Of a stretch of DNA of 64,000 nt, positions 36,276 through 47,018 are shown piece after piece. The position numbers and the translations under genes are program-made. The stretch is from SCUD01 sp036824505 (GTDB lineage: Bacteria; Pseudomonadota; Gammaproteobacteria; Steroidobacterales; Steroidobacteraceae). The notes below the pieces were generated by a model. That model did not search any database, was not told where the DNA came from, and saw only the letters and a list, made by a program, of their open reading frames with translations. Numbering within the stretch: position 1 is the first letter of the stretch; each line of letters begins with the position of its first letter. The DNA lies in assembly GCA_036824505.1 (NCBI GenBank), contig DAITAA010000003.1:62001-126000 (forward strand). Reading direction: 5' to 3'.

Positions 36276-36373
36276 CACAATGTCTTCGGCCGCCGATGTC
36301 GGGATCAAGGCAACGGGCCGTTCATCCGTACCGCCGATATGCCTTACAGTAGGAGGCGGGGGGCTATCGGACC

Positions 36374-37153
36374 ATGGACAACAAGCAGGTTGTGGTCATC
36401 ACCGGGGCGGCGACCGGCATCGGCCGGACAATCGCTGCAAGATTTCTCCGTGAGGGATACCGCGTACACATCTGTGACAGCGATCCCGCAGCCATCGAGG
36501 CGTTTCTTGCGGCGCAACCCGGTGCGAGCGCGAGCCTGGCCGATATCGCCCGTGTCGATCAGGTGGACTCACTGTTCGACGAGGTGCGCCGCGTCCATGG
36601 AAGACTGGATGTCCTGGTCAACAACGCTGGTATTGCCGGTCCGACGGCACCGATCGAAGCGATCGAACCTGCGGACTGGGACCGCGCGATCGCCGTCGAT
36701 CTGAATGGACAGTTCTATTGCACTCGCCGTGCCGTACCGATGCTGAAAGCGGCGGGCGGCGGCTCGATCATCAACATTGCATCCAATGCGGCATTCTTTG
36801 GTTTCCCGCTGCGTGCCCCGTATACGGCCTGCAAATGGGCGCTGATCGGCCTTACCAAGACCCTGGCCATGGAGCTCGGCACCCATCGAATCAGGGTCAA
36901 TGCGATCTGCCCGGGCAGCGTCAAGGGTCCGCGGATCGACCGGGTGATTGAGCGCGATGCGGCTGAACGAGGCCGGACCGCCGAGGAAATCCGGGCGATC
37001 TACGCGAGGCAAAGCTCGATGCGGCTGTTTGTCTCGGCCGAAGATGTGGCGAATCTGGCGTTCTTCCTGGCATCGGACCAGGGCGCCACGATATCTGGCC
37101 AGGCGATCGGGATCGACGGCCACACCGAATCGCTGTCCAACTGGATGGACTGA
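36374..37153 (+). CDS. short-chain dehydrogenase/reductase
   Basis: A 259-residue classical SDR with the cofactor motif ITGAATGIGRT, VNNAGIAG, and the catalytic YTACK with an upstream serine in NIASNAAFFG. A long C-terminal insertion (about 185-225) distinguishes it from FabG. The substrate is unknown. It opens a plus-strand operon: 27 bases later an MDR, then overlapping MFS and esterase genes. A GGAGG-like GGAGGCGGGG lies upstream of the ATG at slightly long spacing. Confidence 0.92.
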   Translation: MDNKQVVVITGAATGIGRTIAARFLREGYRVHICDSDPAAIEAFLAAQPGASASLADIARVDQVDSLFDEVRRVHGRLDVLVNNAGIAGPTAPIEAIEPADWDRAIAVDLNGQFYCTRRAVPMLKAAGGGSIINIASNAAFFGFPLRAPYTACKWALIGLTKTLAMELGTHRIRVNAICPGSVKGPRIDRVIERDAAERGRTAEEIRAIYARQSSMRLFVSAEDVANLAFFLASDQGATISGQAIGIDGHTESLSNWMD

Positions 37154-37180
37154 GCCTTCGCGGGTCAGGGTGGAAGTCAG

Positions 37181-38170
37181 ATGAGAGCGGCATGGTTTGA
37201 GTCATTCGGGCCCGCCCGGAAAGTCATCATCGTCGGGGAACAGCCGCGACCCGTGCCTGGCAAGAGAGAGGTGCTGGTTCGCATCAAGGCCAGCGGTGTC
37301 AACCCCTCGGATGTGAAGAAGCGCGCCGGCTCATTTCCCAATCTGCTGGATAACGGGCTCGTGATTCCCAACAGCGATGGCGCCGGCGTCATCGAGGGCG
37401 TGGGCGAGGGCGTCGACGCCCGCCGTATCGGCGAGCGTGTCTGGGTATACCAGGCGCAATACGGCAGGCGCTTCGGCACCGCAGCCGAATACGTTGCGCT
37501 CGATGCATCCCGCGCCGTTCGCCTGCCGGACAACGTCTCGTACGAAGCCGGTGCCTGCCTCGGCATCCCGGTCATGACGGCCCATCGTTGCGTATTTGCC
37601 GATGGGCCGGTCGCAGGCCAGACCATGCTGGTCACGGGCGGCGCCGGCCGCGTCGGCTATTACGCCATTCAGTGGGCGAAGAACGCAGGCGCGAGAGTGA
37701 TCGCGAGCGCGAGCAATGCGGCCGATGAGCAACTTTGCCGCGCGCTGGGCGCCGATCATGTGTTCAATCATCGTGAGCCCGGCTGGGGCGAGCGCGTCAA
37801 GGCGCAAAATGGCGGCAAGCCGGTTGATCGGGTGATCGACGTGGAGTTCGGCGCCAATCTTCCCGAGGTGCTCCAGTGCATCCGTACCAGCGGGACCATC
37901 GCAACCTATTCTTCGACGCAGGTGCCGGAACCCAAATTGCCATTCCTGCGAATGATGTTCATGGACCTGACCCTGCGGCTGGTGATCGTCTATGCCATGC
38001 CGGAGTCGGCCAAACTTCAGGCCATCGAGGACATCACCCGCATGCTCACGGAAGGCAAGCTGCAGCACCGCGTCGCCCACGTCCTTCCACTCGGTGAAAT
38101 TGCGCGCGCCAACGAACTGATCGAGCAGCGCGGCTTTGGCGGTTGCGTCGTAGTGAATGTCGATGCGTGA
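37181..38170 (+). CDS. zinc-independent MDR (quinone oxidoreductase-like) enzyme
   Basis: A 329-residue medium-chain dehydrogenase/reductase similar to NADPH:quinone oxidoreductase/zeta-crystallin. GVNPSDVKKRAG and NSDGAGVIEGVGEGV mark the GroES-like domain, and VTGGAGRVGYYAIQWAK marks the NADP-binding Rossmann domain (GGAGRVG). The usual zinc ligands of alcohol dehydrogenases are missing. It would reduce an activated double bond or a quinone with NADPH. Its 3' end overlaps the MFS gene by 14 bases. Confidence 0.92.
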   Translation: MRAAWFESFGPARKVIIVGEQPRPVPGKREVLVRIKASGVNPSDVKKRAGSFPNLLDNGLVIPNSDGAGVIEGVGEGVDARRIGERVWVYQAQYGRRFGTAAEYVALDASRAVRLPDNVSYEAGACLGIPVMTAHRCVFADGPVAGQTMLVTGGAGRVGYYAIQWAKNAGARVIASASNAADEQLCRALGADHVFNHREPGWGERVKAQNGGKPVDRVIDVEFGANLPEVLQCIRTSGTIATYSSTQVPEPKLPFLRMMFMDLTLRLVIVYAMPESAKLQAIEDITRMLTEGKLQHRVAHVLPLGEIARANELIEQRGFGGCVVVNVDA

Positions 38171-39395
38171 TTCCAACTCCTCAGTGCGGCTCGTGCTGCT
38201 GGTGACTGCCGCGGTATTCATCAACTTCATCGATCGCGGCAATCTTGCGACGGGCGCCACGCTCATCCAGGACGAGCTGCACATGAGCGAGAGCCAGCTC
38301 GGTCTCCTGCTGTCTGTCTTCTACTACGGTTACGTCTCCTGCATGCCGGCGGCCGGCTGGCTCGCGGAGCGCTTCGGTGCCCACCGGGTCCTCGCGACCG
38401 GCTTGCTGATCTGGTCGATTGCAACGCTGGCGACCGGTTTTGCGCAGAGTCTGGCCGCGATGATCGTGCTGCGCGTCCTGCTCGGGGTCGGCGAGAGCGT
38501 GTCTTTTCCGTGCGCATCGAAAGTCCTCGCGAGTTCAGTCGAGGTCCGGCATCTCGGTGTCGCGAATGGCGTGCTTGGCTTCGGCTACCTGGTCGGTCCG
38601 GCGGTCGGCACGCTGCTCGGCGGATTGCTGATGAGTCTGTACGGCTGGCGACCGGTGTTCATCCTGTTCGGGGCGCTGTCGCTCCTGTGGCTCTGGCCAT
38701 GGAGCAGGGTCAAGGTCGCGCTGTCGCCCAGGGTTCCTGTCGCGACGCAGGACCTGCCGCCGTTCCAGGTGATTCTCAGGCAGCGAGCGCTGTGGGGCGC
38801 GGCGCTCGGCCATTTCGCCTCGAATTACAGCTTCTACTTCATCCTGTCGTGGCTGCCGTTTTACCTGGTCAAGGCGCGCGGCTTTTCGTTTGAAATGATG
38901 ACGCTAATCGCCTCATGGGCCTATCTGCTGAATGCCATGGGCGCGCTCTTGATGGGCTGGGCCGCCGATCGCTGGATCCGCGCCGGCCGCAGCGTCGATC
39001 TCGTTTACAAGGGCGTCATGGTGCTGTTTCACGTCTCCGGAATCGCCTGCATGGCCGGGATGGTGATGCTGCCAGTCAACGCTTCGATTGCGGTGCTCTT
39101 CATCTTCCAGATCATCAGCGGGCTGGCATCTCCAGGAGTATTTGCGATTCCGCAGATCATCGCCGGACCGAAGGCGGCGGGTCGCTGGGTCGGCGTGCAG
39201 AACGCCATTGGCAACATGGCCGGACTGATCGCGCCGTGGGTCACCGGAATTCTGGTCGAGGAGACGGGCCAGTTCTTCCTCGCGTTTGCGCTGGTCGCCG
39301 CGGTCAATGTGCTTGGCTTGATCGGCTGGGTCGGCCTGCTGCCAAAGATTGCGCCGCTCGACTGGTCGAAGGCCGCGAATGCGCGCCGTGTGTAG
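38157..39395 (+). CDS. MFS transporter, anion:cation symporter-like
   Basis: A 412-residue permease with twelve predicted helices. FIDRGNLATGA in helix 1 and the loop 2-3 motif GWLAERFGAHRVLATG are typical of the ACS (tartrate/glucarate/hexuronate-type) branch. It should import an organic anion with protons. ATG 38157 overlaps the MDR gene by 14 bases; ATG 38163 is equally possible (MRDSN). The esterase start overlaps its stop by 17 bases, so uptake and ester hydrolysis are genetically tied. Confidence 0.93.
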   Translation: MSMRDSNSSVRLVLLVTAAVFINFIDRGNLATGATLIQDELHMSESQLGLLLSVFYYGYVSCMPAAGWLAERFGAHRVLATGLLIWSIATLATGFAQSLAAMIVLRVLLGVGESVSFPCASKVLASSVEVRHLGVANGVLGFGYLVGPAVGTLLGGLLMSLYGWRPVFILFGALSLLWLWPWSRVKVALSPRVPVATQDLPPFQVILRQRALWGAALGHFASNYSFYFILSWLPFYLVKARGFSFEMMTLIASWAYLLNAMGALLMGWAADRWIRAGRSVDLVYKGVMVLFHVSGIACMAGMVMLPVNASIAVLFIFQIISGLASPGVFAIPQIIAGPKAAGRWVGVQNAIGNMAGLIAPWVTGILVEETGQFFLAFALVAAVNVLGLIGWVGLLPKIAPLDWSKAANARRV

Positions 39396-40968
39396 GCGCT
39401 GCGGCTGGCCGGGATTCGCGATTGCCATCCTGGTTCTGACCGCTTGCCGCACTGACGTTCGACCGGCGATACCGACGGTCGAGGTCAATCGTGAAATCCT
39501 GCAAGGCAACTTCGGCGGCCGGCACCCCGAGGTCGCCAGCTTCAGGGGCATACCGTTTGCCGCACCGCCGGTCGGTGACCTGCGCTGGCGGGAGCCGCAA
39601 CCGCATTTGCCGCGGGCCGGAGTGCAGTCTGCCCGGGACTTCGCGGCAGCTTGCTATCAGGACAGCTACAACACCAACTGGTACCGCAAGGTCGGTGCAG
39701 CCTTTGGCGTAGTAGAACCGGCGTTCTTTGCTGATCCGCCGGTCAGTGAGGACTGCCTCTACCTGAATGTCTGGACACCCAGGCTGTCGGCCGGCGCACG
39801 CCTGCCGGTCATGGTCTGGATTTATGGCGGCGCCAACATTTCGGGGTGGACGTACGAACCCGATTACGTCGGGGAAAGCCTGGCGGCCCGGGGCGAGGTC
39901 GTCGTTGTCAGCATCGCCTATCGGGTCGGCATCTTCGGCTTCTTCGGTCACCCCGAACTGCACGGGTCGAAAGCTCCCGCCAACTTCGGGCTGCTCGACC
40001 AGATTGCCGCGCTGCGCTGGGTGCGCGACAACATCGGCCCGTTCGGCGGCGATCCGGGCAACGTGACGATCTTCGGCGAATCAGCGGGCGCAGCGAATGT
40101 CGGCTACCTGGTGACCTCGCCGCTGGCCCAGGGGCTTTTCAAAAGGGCGATCAGCCAGAGCGGCGGCTACCAGATGCAGGACGACCTGGATCTGGGCGAT
40201 GCCGAACGGGCCGGCCTTGCGCTGGCGAAGGCGTTCCCGGGCGAGCCGGATCTAGCGTCACTTCGGCAACACTCAAGTGCGGACATCTTCCGGGCGGCCC
40301 GCGGCGCACTCCCGGACCACGAGTTCGGGCCCGTCGTCGATGGAATATCGGTGGTCATGACGCCGGCGGCTTTCTATCGCCGCAACGGCATTCCGTACGA
40401 CTTGCTGATCGGCAGCAACGAAGACGAATGGTACATGTACGTCGACGCGGAACCGGCCAGTCTTTCGGCGACTCTCGACAAGTTGCCGCCCGCGGTGAGA
40501 GATGTGTTTGCAGCGCGTGCCGCGCGGGAGCCCGACCTGCGTCGCGGTCATGACAAGGCCACGACGCTCGCCAATATGGTCTGCCCCGCGTATCTGATGG
40601 CCGCAAGCGCCGCGGTCCGAGAGCATCGCGCCTGGGTCTATCGCTTCACCCGCGTCAGGCCGGGCCCCGGAGGCGAGCGCCTGCTGGCCTACCATGGCGC
40701 GGAGATTCCTTATGTCTTTGACACGCATGATCGCTGGCTCAGCACTGACGCGACCGATGCGTGGCTGACCGACGCCATGGTGGCTTACTGGAGCAACTTT
40801 GCCCGTACCGGCAACCCCAACGGCGCTGAACTCACACCCTGGCCCGCGTATTCGCCCCGCGATGCACAGGTGCTTGAACTCGGTTCGAACATCCGGCCGG
40901 TTACGGCGCCTGACGTGGCGCTGTGCGATCGGGTGGCGAACAGCCTCTATCCGGGCTGGTCGCGCTAG
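39379..40968 (+). CDS. type B carboxylesterase, predicted lipoprotein
   Basis: A 529-residue carboxylesterase. The nucleophile S235 lies in FGESAGAAN, the oxyanion segment is VWIYGGANISGW, and SEDCLYLNVW is the family block. ATG 39379 gives a short basic N-terminus, a hydrophobic stretch and the lipobox LTAC (cysteine at about 18), so it is probably anchored at the membrane surface. The acid or alcohol it releases is likely taken up by the overlapping MFS gene product and processed by the SDR and MDR enzymes. The ester itself is unknown. It converges with zapE. Confidence 0.92.
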   Translation: MRAVCRRCGWPGFAIAILVLTACRTDVRPAIPTVEVNREILQGNFGGRHPEVASFRGIPFAAPPVGDLRWREPQPHLPRAGVQSARDFAAACYQDSYNTNWYRKVGAAFGVVEPAFFADPPVSEDCLYLNVWTPRLSAGARLPVMVWIYGGANISGWTYEPDYVGESLAARGEVVVVSIAYRVGIFGFFGHPELHGSKAPANFGLLDQIAALRWVRDNIGPFGGDPGNVTIFGESAGAANVGYLVTSPLAQGLFKRAISQSGGYQMQDDLDLGDAERAGLALAKAFPGEPDLASLRQHSSADIFRAARGALPDHEFGPVVDGISVVMTPAAFYRRNGIPYDLLIGSNEDEWYMYVDAEPASLSATLDKLPPAVRDVFAARAAREPDLRRGHDKATTLANMVCPAYLMAASAAVREHRAWVYRFTRVRPGPGGERLLAYHGAEIPYVFDTHDRWLSTDATDAWLTDAMVAYWSNFARTGNPNGAELTPWPAYSPRDAQVLELGSNIRPVTAPDVALCDRVANSLYPGWSR

Positions 40969-40975
40969 CGACCGA

Positions 40976-42090
40976 TTACGGCCGATGCGGCCTTGCGAGA
41001 TATTCCCGCCCCTGCATCTCGTGCAGCCGGCTCGCGGTGCGGCGGAATTCAAATGCCAGCCGTTCACCCCGGTACAGCTCCTCCGGTGTCGCCGCATTGG
41101 CCGATAAGATCAGCTTGACGCCGCGGTCATAGAATTCGTCCACCATGGTGATGAAGCGCCGTGCCGCGTCGTCGGCCATGGCGTCCATGACAGGCACGCG
41201 GCTGACCAGCACCGTGTGATAGCAGCGGCCGATCTCGATGTAGTCCGCAGCGGAGCGCGGTCCCTCGCAGAGTTTCCTGAAATCGAACCAGACCAGGTCC
41301 TCGGCCCCGCGCAATGCACGAATTGGCCGGCCCGCGACCTGAATCTCGGCATTGACGGCGCCGGGCCCTTCCGCCATGCGTTCGAACTCCACGGCCATGC
41401 GTGACTCCGCGTCCGCTGTCTGCGGGCCGAGGAACAGGAGCGCGCGCTCGAGCCGCCGCAGCCGGTAATCGGCACCTGCATCGAGTTCCATGATCTTGCA
41501 ATGACGTTCGATCAACGAGATCGCCGGCAGGAAGCGCGCCCGCTGCAGGCCGTCGCGGTAAAGCTGTTGAGGCGCCAGATTCGATGTCGCAACCAGTGTC
41601 ACGCCATTCCTGAACAGCGCGTCCAGCAGCGACGCCAGGATCATTGCGTCCGCGACGTCGCTCACCGCGAACTCGTCGAAGCAGAGCAAGCGGGTCTGCC
41701 GCGCGATGCCCTCGGCCACATGCTGGAGCGGCGAAGGGGTGTTTCGATGACGCCGGAGTCCCGCATGCACTTCCTGCATGAAGCGATGGAAATGTTCGCG
41801 GCGCTTCGCGGCGAACGGCAGACCGGCGAAGAACTGATCGGCCAGGAATGTCTTGCCGCGCCCGACACCGCCCCAGAGCCAGAGACCGCGCAGCGGCCCA
41901 AGTCGTTTGCCGGGCAGCAGGCGCAGACTTTTCTTGATCAGTGATGCGCCCGCCTGTCTCGCAATCAGCCGCCGGCGCAGGTCCTCGAGACGGATCAGCA
42001 CCCGGCGCTGCGCGTCATCGAGCGATTGTCCCTGGGCGCCGAGCAGGGCCTGGCATCGCTCCATCAGCGGTGTGGCAGCCGTCAAGCGCA

Positions 42091-42091
<1 letters not shown>
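40976..42091 (-). CDS. zapE: ZapE (AFG1-family) cell-division ATPase
   Basis: A 371-residue AAA+-like ATPase with Walker A LWGGVGRGKTFLAD (about residues 70-83) and Walker B LLCFDEFAVSDVADA. E. coli ZapE interacts with FtsZ under stress and in late division, and mitochondrial AFG1/LACE1 homologues assist protein turnover. Its ATG overlaps the stop of the acetoacetyl-CoA synthetase by one base, so it is the last gene of the long leucine-degradation transcript, an unusual place for a division gene. Confidence 0.95.
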
Positions 42092-44037
<1,946 letters not shown>

Positions 44038-45636
44038 CTAGAAGTTCTGGTAGTTCGGGCCCGACCCACCCTCCGGCGTGGTCCAGGTGATGATGCCGTA
44101 GGGATCCTTGATGTCGCAGGCCTTGCAGTGCACGCAATTCGCGGCGTTGATCTGCAGCCGCCTGCCGCCCTTGCCATCGTCCACCATCTCGTAAACATTG
44201 GCTGGACAGAATCGCTCGCAAGGGTTGCCGAACTCTGTAATGCAGTGGGTGGCGCAGATCGTCGTGTCGGACACCCTGAGGTGCACGGGCTGGCTTTCCT
44301 CATGCACGTTGCCCGCGTGAAAGATGGCACTCACACGGTCGCGTGGCGGCAGGTCGCGATCAACCCAATGGCGATCGGGTGTTTCCCCGTCGCCCAGCCG
44401 ATGCAGCGCAAGGTGGTTTTCCGTATGTGCCAGCGTCCAGGGGCTGCGACCGCCAACGACGGTTTCGAATGCCGCATTCGCCATGCCGAACCACAACCCG
44501 CGATGAAAGCCGGGCTTGATATTGCGCACACGCTTCAGTTCGCGGCCGCCCTCCGATGAACGCCAGCGTGCGTCAAATCCTTCGGTCTTGCCTTGTTCCG
44601 CAAGGTGTTCTGCGGCCAGGACGCCGCAGCGGATCGCCTGGTGCACACCCTTGATCTTCGGAACGTTGAGCGTGCCTGCTGCATCGCCAACCAGCATCAG
44701 GCCGGGCGCATCCATGCGTGGCAGCGCCTGCCAGCCGCCGGCTGCAATGGTGCGGGCGCCGTAAGACATCAACTCGCCACCTTCGAGCAAGCGATGCACG
44801 CGCGGGTGGTGCTTGAATTGCTGAAAGGCCTCAAAGGGCGAAAAGCGCGGGTCCCGATAATCGAGACCGATGACGTAACCAACGTACACGCGATCCCGGT
44901 CCAGGTGATACAGGAAGCTGCCGCCGTAAGTGCGGCTGTCGACGGGCCAGCCGACCGAATGCTGGATCAGGCCGGGCTCGGCGCGCCCTGGCGGCAGCTG
45001 CCAGAGTTCCTTGAAGCCAAGGCCGTAGGTCTGGGCCGAGCAACCGGCGTCGAGGCCGAGCTTTGCGACCACCTTCTTGGTGATGCTGCCGCGGCATCCT
45101 TCGCCGAGGACCGTGGTTCCGGCCCGGATGTCGGCGCCCGGTGCGTAATTGGGGCCCGGCACGCCATCCTTGCCGAGACCCATGTCGCCCAGGCGCACGC
45201 CGGCGACCCGCCCGTCCTCGATCAGTGCTTCCGACGCGGCGAAGCCCGGGAACACATCGACACCCAGCGCTTCTGCGCGCCCCGCCATCCACGGTACGAG
45301 CAAGCCGAGGGAAACTATGAAATTGCCGCGGTTGTGCATCTGCGGCGGATTCGGAAGACGTATGCGCGATTTCCTGGTCAGATACCAGAATTCGTCGCGT
45401 TTCGCCTCCACGCAGATGGCCGGTGGCGTCTCGCGCCACTCGGGAAGCAGCGCATCAAGTGACGCGGGCTCCATCACGCAGCCTGAGACCATGTGTGCAC
45501 CGATTGTGGAAGCCTTCTCCAGCAGGCAAACCGACAAGTCGGGCTTCAACTGCTTGAGGCGGATTGCGGTGGCGAGACCGGCCGGGCCGGCGCCGACGAT
45601 CACGACGTCGTATTCCATGACGTCGCGGTCGGTCAT
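44038..45636 (-). CDS. electron transfer flavoprotein-ubiquinone oxidoreductase
   Basis: A 532-residue ETF-QO. The FAD-binding N-terminus is YDVVIVGAGPAGLATAIRL, a GGWQALP block follows, and the C-terminal 4Fe-4S cluster cysteines occur in CERFCPANVYE and NCVHCKACDIKDP. It passes electrons from ETF, reduced by acyl-CoA dehydrogenases such as the isovaleryl-CoA dehydrogenase of this operon, to ubiquinone. It overlaps the M16-like gene by 4 bases. The etfAB genes are not in the window. Confidence 0.97.
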   Translation of the reverse strand: MTDRDVMEYDVVIVGAGPAGLATAIRLKQLKPDLSVCLLEKASTIGAHMVSGCVMEPASLDALLPEWRETPPAICVEAKRDEFWYLTRKSRIRLPNPPQMHNRGNFIVSLGLLVPWMAGRAEALGVDVFPGFAASEALIEDGRVAGVRLGDMGLGKDGVPGPNYAPGADIRAGTTVLGEGCRGSITKKVVAKLGLDAGCSAQTYGLGFKELWQLPPGRAEPGLIQHSVGWPVDSRTYGGSFLYHLDRDRVYVGYVIGLDYRDPRFSPFEAFQQFKHHPRVHRLLEGGELMSYGARTIAAGGWQALPRMDAPGLMLVGDAAGTLNVPKIKGVHQAIRCGVLAAEHLAEQGKTEGFDARWRSSEGGRELKRVRNIKPGFHRGLWFGMANAAFETVVGGRSPWTLAHTENHLALHRLGDGETPDRHWVDRDLPPRDRVSAIFHAGNVHEESQPVHLRVSDTTICATHCITEFGNPCERFCPANVYEMVDDGKGGRRLQINAANCVHCKACDIKDPYGIITWTTPEGGSGPNYQNF

Positions 45637-47018
45637 GGCATCTGCGCTTCCCGCAACTGCGGCAGCGCGCGCACGGAATCGGCTATCGTCTTCAGGTCGC
45701 CGACGATGACGATGGTCATGTGCGCAGGCAGGATGAAGCGTTGTGCGATGTCGGTGACCTGCTGCGGCGTCACCGCATACATATTTGCGACCCAGCGCGT
45801 CAGGAATTCGGGCGGCAGGCCATGCAGGTCCATGAACGCGAGCTGGCCCAGCACGCCCTCCGGCGACGAGTTGCGGATGACGAACAGGCCGGCGCGATAA
45901 CGCTTGATCGCATCGAGTTCACCCGCGGCCGGCGGTTCGCGCTGCAGCCGCTCTATCTCGCGGAAGATCTCGGTCAGTGCCGCGGCGGTGTGCTCGCCGG
46001 TGATCTCCGCGTTCATGATCCAGAGCGCATCGCCGCGGTGCGCGCTGATCGACGAGCTGGGCGAATAGCTGTAGCCCTTGTCCTCGCGCAGGTTGGTTGT
46101 GATGCGCGAAGTGAAGGTCCCGCCGAGCAGGCTGTTGGTCAGCGTGGTCGGGAAATAGAGCGCTGATGCCGGGTCGGGCACCGGCACCGCGATGCGCAGC
46201 GATGACTGCGGCGCACCGGGACGGTCGATCAGCCGCAATTGCAGCACATCGCTTGCCTTTGGCGGCAGGTCGGTCGGTGGCGCGCCTTCACGCCAGTCGC
46301 CAAATGCACGGCGGAGCGCCGTCTCGAGCGTCGCGCGATCGTAGCGGCCGGCGACGTAAACGTGGGTACGCCGGGCGCCGAAATTGCGCTCATAGAATCC
46401 GCGCACGCTGGCGATGTCATAAGTTCCGAGTTGTCCCGCTGCGGGCAGCGCGCGCCCGAACGGATGATCGCCATAGACAAGCTTTGCGAGCGCCTCGCCA
46501 GCTACCGAGTCCGGTTCCGAGCGCGCGACACTCAGGTTGCGCTCGAAATTCGCCAGCACGCGCGGCAACTCGGATTCCGGGAAGCGCGGGTTGCGCAGCA
46601 CGTCGGCGACCAGGTCGGCGGCTGCCGCCGCATGCTCGGACAGCACGGAAATACCCACCGATGTCTGCTCGGCGCCGGCGGCGACGCTGAGTGAGCCGCC
46701 CATGCCGGCGGCGGCACGCGCGATGTCGCCCGCCGGGCGCGTGGTCGTGCCTTCCTTCAGCATCTCGACAGCAACATCGGCAAGCCACGTCGACTCGCCT
46801 TCATCGATATTGCCGGTCCGGACGACTGCCAGCACGGTGACCAGGGGGACGGAGCCATAATCGATGAAGGTCAGCGACACGCCGTTGGCGAGAGTCATGG
46901 TTTCCGCCGCCGGCAGTGCGAAATCGCGCGGCTTCCCGGGCGCAGGCGGCAATTCGCGGTTTTCCGCGACGGCAATGAAGGCGAGCAGCGTCAGCGCCAG
47001 GGCGAAGAGCCGTCTCAT
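45633..47018 (-). CDS. M16-family peptidase-like subunit lacking the zinc motif
   Basis: A 461-residue exported protein (signal peptide about 1-18, ending AVAEN) with the M16 fold: LANGVSLTFIDYGSVPLV at the N-terminus and YVAGRYDRATLETALRRAF midway. Where active enzymes have HxxEH it has TWLADVAVEML, so zinc cannot be bound. Paired bacterial M16B systems contain one active and one inactive subunit, and this is the inactive partner. It overlaps the active-subunit gene and the ETF-QO gene by 4 bases each. Confidence 0.92.
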   Translation of the reverse strand: MRRLFALALTLLAFIAVAENRELPPAPGKPRDFALPAAETMTLANGVSLTFIDYGSVPLVTVLAVVRTGNIDEGESTWLADVAVEMLKEGTTTRPAGDIARAAAGMGGSLSVAAGAEQTSVGISVLSEHAAAAADLVADVLRNPRFPESELPRVLANFERNLSVARSEPDSVAGEALAKLVYGDHPFGRALPAAGQLGTYDIASVRGFYERNFGARRTHVYVAGRYDRATLETALRRAFGDWREGAPPTDLPPKASDVLQLRLIDRPGAPQSSLRIAVPVPDPASALYFPTTLTNSLLGGTFTSRITTNLREDKGYSYSPSSSISAHRGDALWIMNAEITGEHTAAALTEIFREIERLQREPPAAGELDAIKRYRAGLFVIRNSSPEGVLGQLAFMDLHGLPPEFLTRWVANMYAVTPQQVTDIAQRFILPAHMTIVIVGDLKTIADSVRALPQLREAQMP

